Part shown: piece after piece, positions 59,655 to 64,000 of the stretch
Position numbering within the stretch: position 1 is the first letter of the stretch
How the letters are laid out: the number at the start of each line of letters is the position of its first letter
DNA from: Drosophila miranda
Taxonomy: Eukaryota; Arthropoda; Insecta; Diptera; Drosophilidae
Direction: 5' to 3'
DNA: 64,000 nucleotides
Assembly (NCBI RefSeq): GCF_003369915.1
Contig: NC_046675.1
Coordinates: forward strand, 25,730,001 to 25,794,000
The notes under the pieces: generated by a model
The model's input: the letters and a program-made list of their open reading frames with translations, nothing else
The model's database searches: none
Told to the model about the DNA's origin: nothing
Translations under genes and position numbers: made by a program

Positions 59655-60062
59655 ATGAGGAAAATCATGAAGCAGGGCAAGATCGTAATCGTCCTTAGCG
59701 GACGTTACGCTGGCCGCAAGGCCATCATCGTCAAGACCTCCGACGATGGCACCCCGGAGAAACCCTTCGGGCATGCTCTGGTCGCCGGTATCGATAGGTA
59801 CCCTCGCAAGGTGACCAAGAAGATGGGCAAGAACAAGTTGAAGAAGAAGTCTAAGATCAAGCCTTTCCTGAAGAGCCTGAACTACAACCATCTGATGCCC
59901 ACCCGCTACACGGCGCACGACATCAGCTTCGAGAAACTGTCGCCCAAGGACCTGAAGGATCCCGTCAAGCGCAAGACACACCGTTTCCAGACCCGCGTCA
60001 AGTTTGAGTCCATCTACAAGGAGGGCAAGAACAAGTGGTTCTTCCAGAAGCTGCGTTTCTAA
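59655..60062 (+). CDS. RpL27: 60S ribosomal protein eL27
   Basis: 135 residues in one coding exon, the standard length for eL27. The acceptor at 59645-59646 (cttatacag) is followed by CCGCCAAG and ATG at 59655. The sequence begins [20 protein letters not shown] (KOW-type RNA-binding N-terminal domain) and has the basic [17 protein letters not shown] segment, the [10 protein letters not shown] block and the family ending [11 protein letters not shown]. It is a component of the cytosolic large ribosomal subunit. An open frame extends upstream into the intron, but its extra codons precede the splice site and are not part of the protein. Confidence 0.98.
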   Translation: MRKIMKQGKIVIVLSGRYAGRKAIIVKTSDDGTPEKPFGHALVAGIDRYPRKVTKKMGKNKLKKKSKIKPFLKSLNYNHLMPTRYTAHDISFEKLSPKDLKDPVKRKTHRFQTRVKFESIYKEGKNKWFFQKLRF

Positions 60063-60121
60063 GCTAGAAACTAATGGGATGATGATGATTTATTGTCGTC
60101 GTTTTTTTAAGGTTAAATAAA
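60063..60121 (+). terminator. RpL27: RpL27 3' UTR and poly(A) signal
   Basis: Short trailer with AATAAA at 60116-60121, typical of ribosomal-protein genes. Confidence 0.8.
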
Positions 60122-61307
60122 AAAACATAATTCTGATTTAAATGACCGAAGTATGAAAAATGTGTTATTTCTGTGCGAATGTATGTATGGTCTTTAAACA
60201 GTGGCAACTTAATGATAGTGTGAAAGAGCGAATCAATCAATCTGTAGACACGACAACATGCTTGCTCCTTCGTGTAAGCGGAAATGATGTTTGGACTCTC
60301 GTAGAACATCTTCCGCAAACTTCCTAGTACTATACGCTTGGATCTTACCAAGCAGCTGCGGGAAACACATACAGATGGTAGATCATCTCTTTCTGAGTGA
60401 TATCGTTACAAAGTAGTAGTTCCTAAAACTTCCACATACAGTGATTTAATGGAATCTCAACACTTTTGATAAGAAACTGTCGTCTTTTAGCACAAATTGG
60501 GATTTTTTAGAACCCTTAGGGACTGTTTTACTATCGTGTATTGTAATGTGCCGAAGTGCTCGTGTGTTTGATATTCTAGGGACAGAAGAATTCGCTTGAA
60601 TTCCAAACTAGATCTCAAATATCCCATTCAATTTGTATGCTATATAAATACAAAGTCCTTACCATTCCCAACAATTAAAACGCATTACAGAGTTGTCTTT
60701 GTATACTTTTAGATTTTTCTAATAAATATTCGAACAGAATAATACATTTTGTTTGAATTTGTTTACGCAATATTACACAATCGTTTCTTGGAAAATCTAA
60801 TTTACAATTTAATATCTTGACTATTCCTGGAAAACTTGGCTAACTAACATTTTTGAAGAGTGTAGTAGAAGCTGCTAAAATCGTTCTACTTAGGATAATG
60901 ATATAGTAAAATAAAAGGGAGAAGGGATTAAATTAGAGTGTCGGGGCTTTGAATAGTACAGAGACAGTGGATAGTGCCGGCAAAGAAAATCTGTGGAGTA
61001 AAATATCAAAATGCATTATTATGTGGACTGTAAACAGAGCGATTCTTTAAAGCTAGAAATGTATTTGGAATTTGGAGTATTACCTGATTTATCACACTTT
61101 TGACATCGAATGGGAACACACGAATGGACATATAGCCGGAGGGGTACATAGTATTTTTGGATTGGTTAAGCAGCGAGACAATTTGACCTCAAACATAATT
61201 AAACTGATTCTTTCGGGGTAGACGCTGAATGCATTGGCTTAGGGGTAAAAGATGTCGCTTATAACAGTTCTCTCAAATCGGCTTAGTTCTGGGTTAATAG
61301 AATTTTG

Positions 61308-61366
61308 TTTTGTTTTGTTTGTTTAGTTTGTTTTGGTTTTGGTTTGGGTTTGGGTTTAGGTTGAGT
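61308..61366 (+). repeat. GTTTT/GGTTTG-type repeat tract
   Basis: G+T-only stretch of 5-6 nt units (TTTTG, then GGTTTG, then GGTTTA). Simple sequence; on the minus strand it is A+C-rich. Confidence 0.75.
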
Positions 61367-62023
61367 TTCGGTAGTGCGATAGTGCCTATAATTGGTTGAA
61401 ATAGTTTCCATGTGGCCTGCGAGCGGGTAAGCATTTTGGATTTCGATTTCGGGGACGGAGGAGGGAGTAGAGAAAATAAAATTATTTGTTAGATTGGATT
61501 TGCACATAAGACAGTTGGATTGGATTGGTTATACGTTGCAAAGAAGGATAATCCGTGCGTGGACGCAGACTACATACTTTTTGTGTGTGGGTGTGTATAC
61601 TGGGTGTGTGTTTGGTGTTTTGTGACTACTGGAGGACCACTACTTAAAACAGAAATAATTCAACAAAGCGTTTTACTAAACAGAAATTACACTAAGGACT
61701 ACAAATTGGTAGATAAGTTAGGATTAGGATTAGGTCTTTGTGTGTGTGTCTTTGTGGTTAGGGGCACAGTTTTTGGTGGGGGGTTAAAACAATAAAGTTG
61801 TACATGTAACACTTACAGTTCTGTCTGGGAGTACGAATCAAAATAATACAATAATAGAGCATGAAATTATAATACAACATATATAGGCTCGCGATATAGG
61901 TAGTGAAGTACTCGATAAAAAATAGGACAAGCGGATAGATGTGTTCTGATTCAACACTAAATACAGCACTTGGGTGAGAGCGCGTTATAACATAATAACA
62001 AGGCAAAAGAGTTATGCAGGGCG

Positions 62024-62029
62024 TTTATT
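62024..62029 (-). terminator. Idh3b: Possible Idh3b poly(A) signal directly after the stop
   Basis: On the minus strand AATAAA begins one base after the TAA stop (TAAAATAAACG). If used, the 3' UTR would be only some 20-30 nt; otherwise it is a chance match. Confidence 0.35.
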
Positions 62030-63509
62030 TTACCAATTCACGCGCTTGGCACTCAAGATTTTGAGTATATTCTCAACAACATCGGTACTGGAGTGGTTGC
62101 CGCCCAGATCTGTAAGATATTTCGATTAAATAAAACCAAACTTAAGCAATTAGGTGGCGCGCGTACCTGGTGTGCGGATGGCATCATTGCAAATGGTCTG
62201 ATAGGTGGCCTCGTAGATGACATTGGCATGCTCCTTGTGGCCAAGATGATTCAACATGTCAATGCTGGCATTGATCATTGCCACGGGATTGGCAATATTC
62301 TTGCCAGCAATGGCAGTGCCTGTGTTTCGGGTGCCCGGCTCAAACACGGCGTACTGAAAACGAAATCGTACGTCAAACCAGTCGTTTGTGGCAGCTCCAA
62401 AGACTCTTAAATACTTACATGATCGCCGTAGTTGCGGCCGGAAATGAGGCCAGCTCCGCCCATCAAGCCGCAGAGCACATTGGACACAATGGTTCCATAC
62501 AAATTGGTCATGTTCATCACATCGAACTGATGGGGCTTGGACACGGCTTGCATGCAGGTGTTGTCGATGATCATGTTGTCGTGCTCCAGCTCGGGATAGT
62601 CCTTGTGCACACGGTTGGCACACTCCAGAAAGAGGCCGTCGGACAGCTTCATGATGTTTGCTTTGTGGATGGTAGTGACCTTCTTGCGGTTGTTCTGACG
62701 CGCATACTCGAAGGCATAGCGGGCCACACGCTCGGCATTCTCGACGGTGACTACCTTCATGCTCTCGACGATGCCAGGCACCGACTCATGCTCCAACATA
62801 GCATACTCACCATCGGTGTTCTGACGGATCAGAACAACGTCAATGTCCTGGTGGCGTGCCGGAATGCCGGGATACGACTTGCAGTGGACAACGTTCACAT
62901 AGAGATCCAGCTCATTACGGATGGCCACGTTGCGAGAGATGTCCGCCAGCTCCTGGGACTTGGTCTCAATGTTGCCCTTGAGTGCGACACCGTTTCTCTT
63001 GATCGACATAATGGCATAGTCCAGATCATCGTTTCCCTCGGTGGAGGGATCAATGTCGATTACCTCAAAATCAATGGGAGCGCCGCAGTAGCTGAAGATT
63101 TCCCTCACATATGTCATCAGCTCCGGACCGATGCCACCGCCAGGGAGCATGGTGACAGCATGACGACCACCATACTGGGCCGATGGGATATCTGTCCGCT
63201 GCACAAACGTATACATATGTACATCAATATTGTCTATGCTATAACCTCACTTGTGCGCGGGTGTTAACACCTACCGTAACTTTCTTCTGCAGCGACGACT
63301 TGGTGTGGGCCACATCCTCGCTCTTTTCCTTGGTTACCAGCATAGGATAGCCCTGAAATATGATTAGATAGGGAAACGATCAGTTCTGCTGCCCGTTCCA
63401 CGGCCCAACACATTATGTAATTTTGGCCAATTTTCAGCCCACGAAAACCTACGCGTGTCAGGAACGGCGTCTGCGTCTGCAGCAGTCTCTGTGTCAAGCG
63501 AAGGGCCAT
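62030..63509 (-). CDS. Idh3b: NAD-dependent isocitrate dehydrogenase, beta subunit, mitochondrial
   Basis: Minus-strand gene; exons 63509-63453, 63352-63275, 63198-62419, 62353-62167 and 62109-62030 encode 393 residues. The product belongs to the mitochondrial matrix complex that oxidises isocitrate to 2-oxoglutarate with NAD+ in the TCA cycle. The N-terminus MALRLTQRLLQTQTPFLTR is a targeting peptide. Family blocks: VTMLPGGGIGPELM, ENAERVARYAFEYAR, KKVTTIHKANIMKLSDGLF, and MNMTNLYGTIVSNVLCGLMG. The N in IVSN stands where catalytic alpha subunits have Asp (ILSD), as expected of a non-catalytic beta subunit. The first ATG after the upstream region is 63509; the frame is open further upstream but without an ATG. 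Confidence 0.95.
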
Positions 63510-64000
63510 GATTGCGTTTCGTGGATTATTTGCCTTTAGTGCTGCCGTAGCCAATTGTCTTGCAAATTACTCAAAAATATCACGGCCAAATGCGCTTTAA
63601 TATGCTGGCCAAAACGGTGCTGGTCTTCCTCTTGCCAAAGAACAACCGCGAACAGCTGTTTGGGCGGTGCTGCCAGACCGTTGCTACCATAAGTGCTGTT
63701 TCAGAGTCAAGCTAGATAAAAGAAAATAATGCTACAAATGGGGCTACGACTTGTATAGGAAATTTTGCGTTATTGCTTAAATAAGCGATCAATTCATTTT
63801 AATATCCTTAAGTCTTCCACTTTAAAATAGGCAAGTTGAAGCCCGAAATAAGCTAAAGTGGCAACACTGCGGCGCAGCTGATTTTCTTGTTACGTTAACA
63901 ACCAAACCAGACCAATGTGCTTATTAATTAAAACAAAAAACCTGACAGCATGACTTAAGATTGGAAACCGCAATCAATAATTGTAAGCAATGGCTGCAGA
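63510..64000. promoter_or_regulatory. Idh3b upstream region, possibly a shared promoter
   Basis: About 490 nt upstream of Idh3b. GTGGCAACACTG near 63859 is reminiscent of fly core-promoter motif 1 (YGGTCACACTR) but imperfect. An ATG at 63990 on the plus strand (ATGGCTGCAGA) runs to the window end and could be the start of a divergent neighbour; too little is visible to say. Confidence 0.3.

Larger units (their letters stand above)
60122..62029. other. Interval between the convergent RpL27 and Idh3b genes
   Basis: 1.9 kb, A/T-rich, with a GTTTT/GGTTTG repeat tract (61308-61366) and TG runs near 61580-61755. No coding gene recognised. It may include 3' UTR of Idh3b on the minus strand if the poly(A) signal beside the stop is not used. 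Confidence 0.5.

Noticed and set aside
62278..63267. 329-codon plus-strand open frame opposite Idh3b exons
   Set aside because: It is the antisense shadow of the GC-rich Idh3b coding exons, with no family resemblance, and it crosses the real splice sites.
63510..63554. Longer Idh3b N-terminus
   Set aside because: The upstream open frame has no ATG, and the targeting-peptide-like sequence begins at the ATG at 63509.
1..64000. CRISPR arrays, operons, prokaryotic mobile elements
   Set aside because: The window is clearly insect nuclear DNA with spliceosomal introns; the tandem repeats are simple eukaryotic microsatellites and minisatellites without spacer-repeat structure.

Overview
This is an insect nuclear window, almost certainly from a Drosophila species. 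The encoded proteins (a lipophorin receptor pair, RpL27, cardiolipin synthase, NAD-isocitrate dehydrogenase beta) are fly-like. Many introns are only 57-100 nt with GT-AG ends, and non-coding DNA is A/T-rich with many short GA, CA and TATACATATG-type repeats. I cannot name the species; small differences from the D. melanogaster RpL27 I remember suggest another species, but this is weak.

Layout. 1-4303 (+): the 3' part of a first lipophorin receptor gene (tentatively LpR2), from the end of the YWTD propeller to its poly(A) signal. 4304-41985 (+): a complete second, tandem lipophorin receptor gene (tentatively LpR1). It has two alternative N-terminal coding exons (6239, with an upstream 'distal' start; 19927, a 'proximal' start with an ordinary signal peptide), nine LDLa modules over seven exons, two EGF modules, a YWTD propeller, a third EGF module, an optional juxtamembrane cassette, one transmembrane helix, an FxNPxY endocytosis motif and several possible C-terminal ends. 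About 41986-55800: a 14-kb interval with no gene I can support. 55832-57014 (+): cardiolipin synthase (CLS), four coding exons. 57780-58257: a broken, intronless TXNDC9-like (phosducin/thioredoxin-fold) retrocopy. 59240-60121 (+): RpL27 with a pyrimidine-rich TCT-type start and a non-coding first exon. 62030-63509 (-): Idh3b, five coding exons.

How the genes relate. The two receptors take up lipophorin-borne lipid at the cell surface. CLS and Idh3b are mitochondrial enzymes (cardiolipin synthesis and the TCA cycle), and RpL27 is a cytosolic ribosomal protein. I see no operon-like or physical system linking them; this looks like an ordinary stretch of fly chromosome.

Most notable: (1) the propeller/EGF exons of the two receptors differ at only 7 of 580 and 14 of 199 nucleotides, while the short intron between them and all 3' exons have diverged, as expected from gene conversion between tandem duplicates; (2) that intron is a multiple of three and stop-free in both copies; (3) the second receptor has a rich set of alternative N-terminal, juxtamembrane and C-terminal exons; (4) there is a TXNDC9-like retropseudogene; (5) a low-complexity, coding-like reading frame lies inside a receptor intron. 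I found no clear new biological system. Untranslated exons, promoters and alternative exons are inferred from splice signals and phase only.
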